DNA from: an uncultured Clostridia bacterium
GTDB lineage: Bacteria; Bacillota_A; Clostridia; TANB77; CAG-508
Direction: 5' to 3'
Assembly (NCBI GenBank): GCA_947629855.1
Contig: CANRFI010000026.1
Location: 1-14,276, forward strand
Length of the DNA stretch: 14,276 nt
The translations under genes and the position numbers were made by a program. How positions within the stretch are numbered: position 1 is the stretch's first letter; each line of letters starts with the position of its first letter. Positions 1 through 8,163 of this stretch are shown piece after piece. Below the pieces are notes generated by a model. It was not told the origin of the DNA, did no database searches, and saw nothing but the letters and a program-made list of their open reading frames with translations.

Positions 1-245
1 TCTTTTAAAAAGCTACAAATTTCATCTGATTGTTCAAATGTAGTAGGTTGTGATATTACCATTTTAATCGCATTTGTGTTTGATTGTGGCATAGGAACTA
101 CTTTATTTTTCCTTCCAAATAACTTTTTCTCTTCTACCTCTTCTTCATCTTCTACATCATACACATTCTCATCTTCATAATCTTCCTCTTCTTGTGTATC
201 CATTCCGAATAATCCCCATACTTTATCCATTAATGCTCCTGCCAT
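1..245 (-). CDS. sepF: Cell division protein SepF, N-terminal part
   Basis: SepF is a cytoplasmic, membrane-binding partner of FtsZ that aligns Z-ring filaments in Gram-positive bacteria. The visible 81 codons begin MAGALMDKVWGLFGMD, matching the amphipathic membrane-binding N-terminus of the family. An acidic linker follows (about residues 17-40), and then the start of the globular domain with KVVPM and the segment VISQPTTFEQSDEICSFLK. The C-terminal part lies beyond the left edge. The ATG start at 245 is preceded by TAGGAGG eight bases upstream. It is the last visible gene of the mutL-to-sepF series but also has its own promoter at 288-316. Identification is firm despite truncation by the window edge. 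Confidence 0.93.
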   Translation of the reverse strand, partial: MAGALMDKVWGLFGMDTQEEEDYEDENVYDVEDEEEVEEKKLFGRKNKVVPMPQSNTNAIKMVISQPTTFEQSDEICSFLK

Positions 246-287
246 AAAAAAAACCTCCTAAATTTACTTCCTTTGTTTATTTACTTA

Positions 288-316
288 AGTATCTACTTTT
301 TTTTAAATATTGTCAA
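288..316 (-). promoter_or_regulatory. Putative sigma-A promoter of sepF
   Basis: On the minus strand TTGACA (311-316) and GATACT (288-293) are separated by exactly 17 bases. The predicted start lies about 35 bases upstream of the sepF ATG, in the 125-base gap after the HlyD-like gene. This suggests sepF can be transcribed independently of the upstream genes. No experimental support. Confidence 0.6.
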
Positions 317-370
317 TACCTTTTGTTAATGTTATTGAATTTTAATATTTCTGTAATATTTTTGTAATAC

Positions 371-1627
371 TTATTCTATTGCACTTAAATCTGGATTTAA
401 TAAAATTTCATCATACAATGCTATTTTTTTATATTGTACAATGTCGTTACTTGTCCATCCCATTTTTGTTAGTTCATCTGTTTGATAAGAATCAATAATT
501 GAGTATTTTTCTCCCTGTTTTTTTATTTTTACTAATATCTTGCTTAAATACCCTGCTCTACTTCTAACAACATAATCTAAATCATTTATTTTTATAATCG
601 CTTGATTTGGTACTTTCAACCCTTCATCATTCCACCAAATTAAGCTAAAAGTAATTTTTCTATAATTAATTAACTCTGCTATTTGTTCTTTAATTTTTAA
701 AATAACTACAATTTGATTTTCGTCTTCCTTCATAATATTTGTTATTTCAGCTGGAATTTCAATATTGTTTGATAAACGTATATTTACTTTTTGACCTACT
801 TGTGCTTTTTTGGCTTCTTCTGATGAAGAAATAGTTGCAATATAACATTCAAAATTATTTATAATCTTACCACTTTCTTCGCTTGTTGCTACTATTTTTC
901 CAGTTTTTAAATTTAAACTTTCTAAATATTCTTTACTTAAAGAACTAAAATTGTTTGGGTTTAAAGTTTCTTCCAGTCCATCTACTTTATATGATACAAT
1001 ACCACTTCTTGGTGCCTTTACATATTCTGCTCCAGAATTTAATTCACTTTCATATCCTTTTCTTTCTTCAATTAACTGATTTAAATATGAACCTTTTGGA
1101 CTTAAATTTCCTGCAATTTGTGCTTTTTTTGTTACCAAATTATTAATTTCTTTCTTATATTCTGCAAGTTTTGCCATATCTGTTATTTGATTAATATCTT
1201 CTACTTTTTCATCAATTTGATTTTCTAATAATTTCATATCAGATGAAAACAAACTTGTATCATTAATCATAACTTCTTGTATTTTATTATCTAAGTCTTC
1301 TATCTTCTTTTTTAAGTTTTCTTCATTTGAACTATAATATCTAAATATATTTTCATCTTTAGCTGCCTTTTCTCCCTCTGATTTTATTTGCATCATACCA
1401 TTTTTATAATTTTCACCTTGTACAACTTGTTCATCTCTTATTACATATCCTATGTCAGTTTCTTCTTGATACAAATTTCCTTTTTCAATTGTAAAAATAT
1501 TAGTTGGTTGCTTCACTAAAAGATAAATAATATAAAAAATATAGATTAAAATAGCCAGTAAAATAACTAGAATTATGATTGATTTAGAAGTTAATTGTTT
1601 TTTTCTTTTCTTTTTTGGCTCTTCCAA
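371..1627 (-). CDS. HlyD-like membrane-anchored adaptor protein
   Basis: A 418-residue protein with a basic cytoplasmic N-terminus, one membrane helix (about 16-39) and a large extracytoplasmic part. This part holds a probable coiled coil (about 98-197) and a lipoyl-like half motif, VKAPRSGIVSYKVDG, at 203-217. A beta-rich region with periodic hydrophobics follows. This order resembles HlyD/membrane-fusion proteins, which form the extracytoplasmic adaptor of export systems, but no transporter partner is present. Similar HlyD-like genes are known beside sepF in Clostridia, so a cell-envelope or division role is possible (inference). The frame opens with TTG at 1627, ten bases after GGGAGG. An ATG seven bases further upstream is out of frame and only three bases from the ribosome-binding site, so TTG is preferred. 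It follows miaA by 18 bases. Confidence 0.72.
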   Translation of the reverse strand: MEEPKKKRKKQLTSKSIIILVILLAILIYIFYIIYLLVKQPTNIFTIEKGNLYQEETDIGYVIRDEQVVQGENYKNGMMQIKSEGEKAAKDENIFRYYSSNEENLKKKIEDLDNKIQEVMINDTSLFSSDMKLLENQIDEKVEDINQITDMAKLAEYKKEINNLVTKKAQIAGNLSPKGSYLNQLIEERKGYESELNSGAEYVKAPRSGIVSYKVDGLEETLNPNNFSSLSKEYLESLNLKTGKIVATSEESGKIINNFECYIATISSSEEAKKAQVGQKVNIRLSNNIEIPAEITNIMKEDENQIVVILKIKEQIAELINYRKITFSLIWWNDEGLKVPNQAIIKINDLDYVVRSRAGYLSKILVKIKKQGEKYSIIDSYQTDELTKMGWTSNDIVQYKKIALYDEILLNPDLSAIE

Positions 1628-1645
1628 ACTTCATTTTCCTCCCTT

Positions 1646-2564
1646 TTAAGAATTAAAGTCTTCCATTATTTTTCTAATATTATCTTTCACATTTGCTTGT
1701 CCATCTAGCCATATTGTTTGTTTGTTTTTCCTAAACCATGTCATCTGTCTTTTTGCATATCGTCTTGTTTCCATTTTAATTTTGTCACACATTTCTTCTT
1801 TTGATGTCTTGCCCTCCAAATATTCTACTACTTCTTTATATCCTAAGGCTTGCATTGCTGTTGGAAAGTTCTTATGGTTTTCTAGAATTTTTTTTACTTC
1901 TTCTACTAATCCTTGTTCTATCATTAAATCTACTCGTTGATTGATTCTTTCATATAGTTTCTCTCTATCCCATTTTAGAGCATATACTAAATATTCATAC
2001 TCTGGTATTTTTTTCCTAGATTCTATTTCTTGTTCTGTTTTTGTTTTTCCAGTTGTATGATATATTTCTAATATTCTAAGAATTCTTTTTTCATCATTTG
2101 AGCTTATTTTTTGTATAGCCAAAGGATCTATTTTTTTTGCTTCTTCATATAGTTTTTCTAGACCATATATTTTTACTTCTTCTTCTAATTTTTTTCTATA
2201 ATCTTGATCAAACTCAATATTTTGGTATTCTATCTCATAAATTAGGCTATCAATATATAGTCCTGTTCCTCCTACTACTATTGGAACTTTGCCTTTTTCT
2301 ATAATTTCTTTTATGGCTTTTTTGGCATCTTTTTTATAATCTGCTACACTATATCTTTCTTCTGGTGAAACAAAATCTATCAAATAATGTTTTATCCCTT
2401 GCATTTCATCTTTACTGACCTTTGCTGTCCCAATATCCATTTCTTTATAAATTTGCATTGAATCACAAGATATAATCTCTCCATTTATTTTTTTTGCAAG
2501 TTCAATTGATAATCCGTGTCTTACCAGAAGCAGTTGGTCCACATATTACAATTACTTTATCCAT
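1646..2564 (-). CDS. miaA: tRNA dimethylallyltransferase MiaA, split by a +1 frameshift at codon 17
   Basis: MiaA transfers a dimethylallyl group to N6 of A37 in tRNAs that read UNN codons. Reading starts at ATG 2564 with MDKVIVICGPTASGKT, containing the P-loop GPTASGKT (residues 9-16). The next codon is CGG (2514-2516), and the frame then stops at TGA 2502-2504. If the C of CGGA is skipped, the protein continues LSIELAKKINGEIISCDSMQ and runs to 305 residues, the normal length. The downstream part carries DSMQIYKEMDIGTAK, VVGGTGLY and TAMQALGYKE. The downstream frame alone could start only at a GTG near 2542 inside the P-loop coding sequence, which would destroy ATP/prenyl-diphosphate binding. 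The start overlaps the preceding gene by eight bases. It is either recoded, a fresh pseudogene or an artefact; the same arrangement recurs in two other genes here. Confidence 0.9.
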
Positions 2565-2985
2565 TTATATTGCTCCTATATACACTTAAAATTCCTTGTT
2601 GTATATTTTTCATATATCCACTTTCTATTATTAAACAAATTATAAATATAACTAGTAATATTATTAGTCTTTTTTTCCCTTTTTCTTTTTCTCCTCCATC
2701 TATCTTATCTAATATTCTTCCTAATTGTGGCATAGCAATAATACCATTTATTCCTGTAAATATTAAAACAATTATGTTTTGAACATCTAACTGCATCTGT
2801 TCATTTTGATATTGTAAACCTGATTTCGTTGTTTGAAAAACAATAAATGTAATAACATACATAACAATAAACCCTATTACTATGTAAGCAATTCTTTTAG
2901 GCTTCTCAAAAAACGCTAAACTTTGCCAAGTCCATGCGATTAAAATAAAATATATCATTATAGTCATTATAAAAATGAATATCAT
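2557..2985 (-). CDS. Small multi-pass membrane protein, unknown function
   Basis: A 142-residue protein with probable membrane helices at about 3-22, 32-51, 69-90 and 105-124, and a charged cytoplasmic-type segment (DKIDGGEKEKGKKR) before the last helix. I do not recognise a family with a defined function. It sits 12 bases after the mutL stop and its 3' end overlaps the miaA start by eight bases, so it is almost certainly co-transcribed and perhaps translationally coupled with both. The ATG at 2985 has AGAAAGGA at a normal distance. The position between mutL and miaA is the only functional hint. Confidence 0.8.
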   Translation of the reverse strand: MIFIFIMTIMIYFILIAWTWQSLAFFEKPKRIAYIVIGFIVMYVITFIVFQTTKSGLQYQNEQMQLDVQNIIVLIFTGINGIIAMPQLGRILDKIDGGEKEKGKKRLIILLVIFIICLIIESGYMKNIQQGILSVYRSNING

Positions 2986-2997
2986 ATTTTTTCCTTT

Positions 2998-5103
2998 CTA
3001 TTTTCTTGCAAATTTTCTTTCTATTTCATATTTTGACATTTTAATAACTGTTGGCCTTCCATGTGGACATGTAAACGGATTTGGTAATTCTAGTAGTTCA
3101 TCCATTAAGGCTTTTACTTCTCTTTCTTCTATTACCATATTAGCCTTTATTGCAGCTTTACAAGCTACAGTTGCAATAAATTTTTCTTCCTTTTCTTGTT
3201 TAGATGTTCTAGACATATTATTTATTTCATCTAGAGTTTCTAAAAATAGTTCTTTTGTATCTAGTTCAACACAAATAGTTGGTACTCCGTTTAATTTTAT
3301 AGTGTTTTCTCCAAATTCTTCTAAAACAAATCCTGCTTGTTCAAACATTTCAAAATTTTCTCTAGCTAATTCCATTTCTTTATGCGTTAGTGTTACAATA
3401 TCTGGTAATAAAAGCATTTGTGAGTCTTTATTTATATCACTATAATAATTCTTTTTTACCTGTTCGTATAGAATTCTTTCGTGAGCTGCATGTTGATCTA
3501 ATATATACATTTCTTGATCTATTTCTAGAATAATATATGTATTGAATACAATTCCAACTAATTTGTATTCTGGTTTACTAAATTTTTCTGTATTTTCAAA
3601 TATAGACATATTAGTTGGTTTATTTGGTTGTTCATTTGTTTCTTTAGTTTTTTCTGTTTGCTCTATTTCAGTTGTTTCTTCTTCTTTTTTTACTGGCTCT
3701 ACATCATTTTTATTTTCTGATATAACTTCTTCTTTTGGTTGGCTTTCTGGTTCAACATTAGCATTAACTGGCACTGTTCCAAACATTTTTGAGTACATTT
3801 CATTAAAGTCTTTTGAAACAACTTGTGGATTATTGTCTAACTTTTCAATCTTTTCTTTTACTTCTTCAAATTCTTGTTTTATATCTTCATTTGGTTTTTC
3901 TAATTCATATTTTTCAGTTTCTTCTTTTATCTCATTTGGTATATTTGTTTTTATTTTACTTTCATCATTTGTATATTGCTCAATTTTCTTTTCAGTTTGC
4001 TTTCTAAATGAAAATAATCCACCCTTTAAATTTTCTTTTCTTGCTTCTTTTATTGTGTTTAATCTTTCTTCAAAAGTTAATTCTCTGCGATTTGGCGCAC
4101 TTTCTGCTACTAATTCATTTTTCAATAATGTGTCTTTTATTGCATGGTAAATAGACTGAAATACTTTGTTTTCTTCCTCAAATCTAACTTCAAGTTTTGC
4201 TGGATGCACATTAACATCAACTTTTGATGGATTCATTTCTAAATTTAAAATTACAAATCCAAACTTACCAAGTGGTATCAATCCTTTATATGCTTGTTCG
4301 GTTGCTGCTGATAAGGTTTTGTCTTTAATATATCTTTTATTTACAAAAAATAGTTGATTTGAACGATTAGATCTTGCTACTTCTGGTTTTCCAATTACTC
4401 CTGTTATGGTTATGTCTTCATATTGGTAAGAAACCTCCATAATTCCCGTTGCAATATCTTTTCCGTAAATACTATAAACTACACTTTGTAAATCACTATT
4501 TCCATTAGTTTGTATAACTGTTTTTCCAGTATTTATTAATTTAATAGCAATATTAGGATTAACTAATGCTATTCTTGTTACTACATCCTCAATATATCCA
4601 GATTCTGTATAATCTTTTTTTAGAAATTTATATCGTACTGGCGTGTTGTAAAATAAATTACGAACAGTTATAGATGTTCCTGTAGTACATCCTACTTCTT
4701 CTTTTTCTAAAACATCTCCACCTTCTACAACAATTTTATATCCTGTTTCTTGGTCTTTTGTTTTTGATATCATTTCTACATTACTAATTGCTGCAATACT
4801 AGCTAATGCTTCACCTCTAAATCCCATAGAAGTAACTATATTTAAATCATCTGCTGTTCTAATTTTACTTGTTGCGTGTCTTTCAAATGCAATTTCTAAA
4901 TCACCTTGTGCAATTCCTTTTCCATTATCTGTTACTTTTATATATGATATTCCTCCGTTTTTTATTTCAACAGTTATATTTGTTGCTCCTGCATCAATTG
5001 AATTTTCTACCATTTCTTTTATTACTGATGCTGGTCTTTCTATTACCTCTCCTGCTGCAATTTTATTGATTGTTAGTTCATCTAATAATACTATATTTCC
5101 CAT
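2998..5103 (-). CDS. mutL: DNA mismatch repair protein MutL, endonuclease type
   Basis: MutL couples mismatch recognition by MutS to strand incision. The N-terminal GHKL ATPase is intact: KEMVENSIDAGA (29-40), TDNGKGI (58-64), ATSKI (77-81) and GFRGEAL (94-100). A long Glu/Lys-rich linker (roughly 365-500) joins it to the dimerisation/endonuclease domain. That domain carries DQHAAHER (536-543), ACK (C648), CPHGRP (C679 onward) and the C-terminal FAR motif, the set found in MutL proteins that nick DNA themselves rather than relying on MutH. QMLLLP (562-567) resembles the sliding-clamp-binding motif of Bacillus MutL. The length of 701 is slightly long because of the linker. ATG at 5103 has GGAGG nearby. 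No mutS lies in the window. Confidence 0.97.
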   Translation of the reverse strand: MGNIVLLDELTINKIAAGEVIERPASVIKEMVENSIDAGATNITVEIKNGGISYIKVTDNGKGIAQGDLEIAFERHATSKIRTADDLNIVTSMGFRGEALASIAAISNVEMISKTKDQETGYKIVVEGGDVLEKEEVGCTTGTSITVRNLFYNTPVRYKFLKKDYTESGYIEDVVTRIALVNPNIAIKLINTGKTVIQTNGNSDLQSVVYSIYGKDIATGIMEVSYQYEDITITGVIGKPEVARSNRSNQLFFVNKRYIKDKTLSAATEQAYKGLIPLGKFGFVILNLEMNPSKVDVNVHPAKLEVRFEEENKVFQSIYHAIKDTLLKNELVAESAPNRRELTFEERLNTIKEARKENLKGGLFSFRKQTEKKIEQYTNDESKIKTNIPNEIKEETEKYELEKPNEDIKQEFEEVKEKIEKLDNNPQVVSKDFNEMYSKMFGTVPVNANVEPESQPKEEVISENKNDVEPVKKEEETTEIEQTEKTKETNEQPNKPTNMSIFENTEKFSKPEYKLVGIVFNTYIILEIDQEMYILDQHAAHERILYEQVKKNYYSDINKDSQMLLLPDIVTLTHKEMELARENFEMFEQAGFVLEEFGENTIKLNGVPTICVELDTKELFLETLDEINNMSRTSKQEKEEKFIATVACKAAIKANMVIEEREVKALMDELLELPNPFTCPHGRPTVIKMSKYEIERKFARK

Positions 5104-5143
5104 TTTAGTTTATCCTCCATTTTTGGATTTCTCTTTGGCTTTT

Positions 5144-5149
5144 ATTATA
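5144..5149 (-). promoter_or_regulatory. Possible -10 element for the mutL operon
   Basis: A perfect TATAAT on the minus strand lies 40 bases upstream of the mutL ATG, in the gap after the secF terminator, where a promoter is expected. No good -35 hexamer is found at 16-18 bases, and TATAAT-like words are frequent in such AT-rich DNA, so this is weak. Confidence 0.3.
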
Positions 5150-5180
5150 TCATTAGTTTTTTAATTTTGTATAGTTTTTT

Positions 5181-5217
5181 CAAAAAAATACTTTAGATTT
5201 TTTTATCTAAAGTATTT
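5181..5217 (-). terminator. Rho-independent terminator after secF
   Basis: A perfect 13-bp inverted repeat (5186-5198 with 5205-5217) encloses a six-base loop. On the minus strand it is followed by a T run, about ten bases after the secF stop. It ends the HD-secD-secF operon and separates it from mutL. Confidence 0.9.
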
Positions 5218-5226
5218 CTTACATTT

Positions 5227-5877
5227 TTAATTTTTAGGTAGCTTCTCTAATTCTTTGTCAAAATGCTTAGTTAATCCTACAAAAGTTAAAATATATACTA
5301 CTAATACCATTGGGATTGTTAATCTTCCTATTGGAATTCTTGTAATTGCAATAATGCTTAACAAAGTTATTTGTGCAATTATTACACTTAAAACTGATGT
5401 TAATATAATTTTTAACTTTCCTAATTTATAATATCTAATTAACATACAAATTAATATAATAATTGTTACTATAATAAAAGGTGCAATATATGGTTTTATT
5501 AAGTCTCTTCCCCTTGCTTTTGGTATTTGTACTGTCTCATTTTGGTCTTCATTTATTTCTGTTTCATATTTTTCATTTATTTTTTTTATCAACTCACTAT
5601 TTTGTTCATCTGTTATATCTTTAGCTGTAACACTTAATACATCTTCTAGTTCTCTTGCTTTTTGAAGGATTACTTCTTGGTTTCCAAATACTTCATTAGC
5701 TATTTGCTTTACATCTTCTATTTCAAATTCTTTTCCTATGTATATTTGCATCCTTTTTGTGTCTTGATATTTTAGCTCAAAATTTAGACCAATAGTTAAT
5801 GTAATAGCCATTCCTACTATTATTATAATCGCTACTAAAATTGCTATTATCTTTGTTTTTATGCTTATATTTTTCAT
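5227..5877 (-). CDS. secF: SecF-like protein export subunit, reduced and diverged
   Basis: SecF acts with SecD in the membrane, using proton motive force to help SecYEG-translocated chains clear the outer face. This 216-residue protein has a first membrane helix (about 9-31), an extracytoplasmic region with a P1-like segment (IYIGKEFEIEDVKQIANEVF), and three more predicted helices (about 131-148, 152-175, 180-200). Typical SecF has about 300 residues and six helices, and this copy seems to lack the last pair. The usual G-I-D-F-x-GG motif after helix 1 is reduced to GLNFELKY. The call rests mainly on position, two bases after secD, and overall architecture. A terminator directly follows, so the short length is not an obvious truncation. 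Function may be altered. Confidence 0.72.
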   Translation of the reverse strand: MKNISIKTKIIAILVAIIIIVGMAITLTIGLNFELKYQDTKRMQIYIGKEFEIEDVKQIANEVFGNQEVILQKARELEDVLSVTAKDITDEQNSELIKKINEKYETEINEDQNETVQIPKARGRDLIKPYIAPFIIVTIIILICMLIRYYKLGKLKIILTSVLSVIIAQITLLSIIAITRIPIGRLTIPMVLVVYILTFVGLTKHFDKELEKLPKN

Positions 5878-5879
5878 TT

Positions 5880-7313
5880 TTATTTATCCTTTCCTTCTTT
5901 TATTTTTATTAAATTACTTGTTATTAGCATATTATATATTGCAAGTAAAACAATTCCCCAGAATAATATCATTCCAAAGCTACTCATTGGAGCCCAATTT
6001 ACAAGGCAAAATACTATTGATAAAACAATAATTGGTAAGATTTTTATAAAGAATTCTTTATATGTTTCTATTTTATATGATTTTTTCAATAAGTTCATAA
6101 TTAATAAATAATCCAACAATATTACAATTCCAATTGCTAAAAATCCTTCTATTGATAAAATAACATTTGTATAGCGAATTACAAGTCCAAAACCTGCTAT
6201 AAATCCAACATAAGCAATTGCTGCCAATAGTCCTAATAATTTATGCTTAAAGATTAGTACAAGTATTCCTAATACAATTATTCCAATTGCTATATATCCT
6301 AAAACTTGTAATTGTTCATTTGTTATATCTGATAAAATATATTGATTTCCTGTTACCTCATAAACTATAGGTAAATTTTTTGTATTTATCATAAATGCAA
6401 TATATGAAGCTTCATTTACGTTGTTGTTTAATGTTGTTGTATTGGTTGTTTCATCTCCTATTGCTATTCTTATTTTTTGTGAATTATTTTGTTCTAAAAA
6501 TGAAATCTCCCCAACATCTTGATCATCAAGAGTTACTTTTCCTGTTTTTTCATTTTCTTCTGATTCTTCTGCTTCTTCTTCTGAAGTTTCATCCTCCTCA
6601 GTTGTTTCTGCTTCTTCTGAAATTTCATCTTCTTCAGTTGCTTGTTCTTCTTCTTGAGTTTCATTTTCTTCTGATGCAATACTATTTTTAATTTCTTCTA
6701 TTTTTTGACTACCTTCTTTATTAAGTTCAAGTTGTAAATATATGGTTGTTCCTTCTTCTGTTTGACCTGATGTTACTGTAGCAGATTTAATATTGTCATT
6801 ATTTAATAAAACTTCATCTGTTTCTGAATCATTTATTTCAAATTTTCCTGTAGTTGAAACAATATTTAAAACATCTCCTATTTGCTCATTTTCTGTTGTT
6901 TCTAATACAATTTCTCCTGAAGTTTCATTTAGTCTTATTATATAATTATCTATTGCTATTTGATTTAATCTTGTTTCTATTATTTCTTTAGATTTTTTAT
7001 AATTGTCTTGTGTTTTTACTTCTTCTGTATTGTATGGCACTTCTTCTTTTACATATCCTTTTTCTGTTATTTCCTCATCTGTTAAATTATCTGCATCTTC
7101 TACTTCTTTTCCTTCTGAATCTTTTATAACTGTTTTGCTAGATTCATTTACACTTAATACAATATTTCTACCACCTTTTAAATCCATTGCATATGAATAA
7201 TCTCTTACCTGATTTTCCATTCTATTTTGTACTTGTGTATAAACTCCAAAAAATCCTATCATTATTATTAATATTACTGCTAATATTATTGTTAATATTT
7301 TTACCTTTTTCAT
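5880..7313 (-). CDS. secD: SecD-like protein export subunit with acidic insert
   Basis: SecD is the larger partner of SecF. Helix 1 (about 5-25) is followed by MDLKGGRNIVL (43-53), the conserved SecD motif. Next come a P1-type segment (IIETRLNQIAI, then EIVLETTENEQIGDVLNIVSTTGKFEI in family-like order) and five predicted C-terminal helices (about 335-355, 359-380, 386-409, 422-441, 445-466). Residues 214-257 are an almost uninterrupted Glu/Thr/Ser-rich insert in the extracytoplasmic domain. The helix-4 motif normally rich in Gly/Ala/Asp/Asn is degenerate, but Asp401 is kept in a membrane setting. The length of 477 exceeds the usual 400-450 because of the insert. ATG at 7313 has GGAGG at seven bases. 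It starts 16 bases after the HD gene stop. Confidence 0.85.
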   Translation of the reverse strand: MKKVKILTIILAVILIIMIGFFGVYTQVQNRMENQVRDYSYAMDLKGGRNIVLSVNESSKTVIKDSEGKEVEDADNLTDEEITEKGYVKEEVPYNTEEVKTQDNYKKSKEIIETRLNQIAIDNYIIRLNETSGEIVLETTENEQIGDVLNIVSTTGKFEINDSETDEVLLNNDNIKSATVTSGQTEEGTTIYLQLELNKEGSQKIEEIKNSIASEENETQEEEQATEEDEISEEAETTEEDETSEEEAEESEENEKTGKVTLDDQDVGEISFLEQNNSQKIRIAIGDETTNTTTLNNNVNEASYIAFMINTKNLPIVYEVTGNQYILSDITNEQLQVLGYIAIGIIVLGILVLIFKHKLLGLLAAIAYVGFIAGFGLVIRYTNVILSIEGFLAIGIVILLDYLLIMNLLKKSYKIETYKEFFIKILPIIVLSIVFCLVNWAPMSSFGMILFWGIVLLAIYNMLITSNLIKIKEGKDK

Positions 7314-7329
7314 TTTAAATCCTCCAAAA

Positions 7330-7990
7330 TTATAATAATTTAGTATTATTTATTACTAACTCAAACCATATTTTTAAATATTTTGCTGCATATTTACTCA
7401 TCATTGTTCTATCCATAAAGATTTCAAAATAATCCAATACTGGGCAAATTTTTGTATCAATTGTTAAGTTTAATACTATTTTTCTTTCTTTACTATCAAT
7501 TTTAAGTTCAGCATCTGTTACTGCATAATTTACTCTGTCGTGTATGTCAAATGTTGATAAATTAGTATTACAAACTCTATTTCTGTGTACATCAGATTTA
7601 TCTGCTAAAATGATTGCTGCTGATATATCACTAATTGCAGTACCTGTTTGTTCATCATGATTACCGAATTGCCATCATAATTTCTGTTCTTTCTTCTACT
7701 GGCATCCCCATATCTTTTAAAATGTTATAACTGAGTATTGCTCCACTATGAGCGTGATCTGTACGATTTACGCAGTTGCCAATATCATGCAAATATCCTG
7801 CTATTCGTGCTAATTCTACTGTTCTTTGTGGATATCCTAATACTTCTAAAATATCTCCTGCTCTTTTTGATACAATTGAAATATGCCTATGGCTATGTTC
7901 AGTATAACCGAGACTGTCTAATTGTTTCTGTGCCCCTCTAATTAAGGCATCCACTTCTTTGTTTTCAATTACATCTTGTAAAGTTACCAT
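7330..7990 (-). CDS. HD-domain phosphohydrolase, split by a +1 frameshift at codon 109
   Basis: HD-domain proteins are metal-dependent phosphohydrolases; the substrate here is unknown. The first frame (from ATG 7990, AGGAGG ten bases upstream) encodes His36, the HD pair H68-D69 in GYLHDIGN, and H79/H81. It reaches MMAI, then CGG (7664-7666) and an immediate TAA. Skipping the C gives GNHDEQTGTAISDISAAIIL, then ADKSDVHRN, and a 219-residue protein ending with TAA at 7330-7332. The post-shift part supplies the NHD and ADKSD motifs, which carry the remaining metal and catalytic ligands, so the 109-residue form should be inactive. It is the first gene of an operon with secD and secF. HD genes beside secDF are common in Clostridia (from memory). 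Recoding, pseudogene or artefact are the options. Confidence 0.85.
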
Positions 7991-8023
7991 ATATATTTTG
8001 CCTCCTCGAATTTGTCTTCCTAA

Positions 8024-8052
8024 ATTCTATATTAAAATCTAAAAAATTTCAA
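8024..8052 (-). promoter_or_regulatory. Putative sigma-A promoter of the HD-secD-secF operon
   Basis: TTGAAA (8047-8052) and TAGAAT (8024-8029) on the minus strand are 17 bases apart, 34 bases upstream of the HD gene ATG. The same two hexamers with the same spacing occur before the prepilin-like gene at 13165-13193. Confidence 0.6.
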
Positions 8053-8079
8053 CTATTTTTAATAATTTTACCATAATAA

Positions 8080-8123
8080 AATTTGTGCAAATTAATAAAA
8101 ATTAATATTAATTTGCACAAATT
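8080..8123 (-). terminator. Long perfect hairpin ending the SipW-type operon
   Basis: A perfect 17-bp inverted repeat (8080-8096 with 8107-8123, arm AATTTGTGCAAATTAAT) has a ten-base loop. It lies 41 bases after the stop of the 8164-8656 gene and just before the next promoter. The following minus-strand bases are T-rich but not a clean run. It is best read as a terminator; an operator for a dimeric regulator is an alternative. Confidence 0.6.
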
Positions 8124-8163
8124 GATTTAAATTGATACATTTATTTGTATTTTATTTTCTATC

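Noticed and set aside
2542..2542. GTG start for MiaA giving an N-terminus MDQLLLVRHG
   Set aside because: This start lies inside the P-loop coding sequence and produces a non-homologous N-terminus. The true start is ATG 2564 in another frame, joined through the CGG site.
3542..4150. Long plus-strand frame of about 200 codons opposite mutL
   Set aside because: Composition is Ser/Phe-rich, as expected for the antisense of Glu/Lys-rich codons. There is no ribosome-binding site, and it lies wholly opposite conserved mutL.
5227..5229. SecF shortened by another CGG frameshift
   Set aside because: There is no CGG on the coding strand near the secF end, and a perfect terminator follows the stop within ten bases, so nothing remains to be joined.
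6550..6680. Repetitive TTC/TTCTTC-rich tract as a DNA repeat or long plus-strand gene
   Set aside because: It is the coding sequence of the acidic SecD insert; the plus-strand frame is a Leu-rich shadow.
8041..8123. Inverted repeat 8080-8123 as a CRISPR-like unit
   Set aside because: Only one copy is present, there are no spacers, and it is placed as a terminator. No CRISPR array was seen anywhere in the window.
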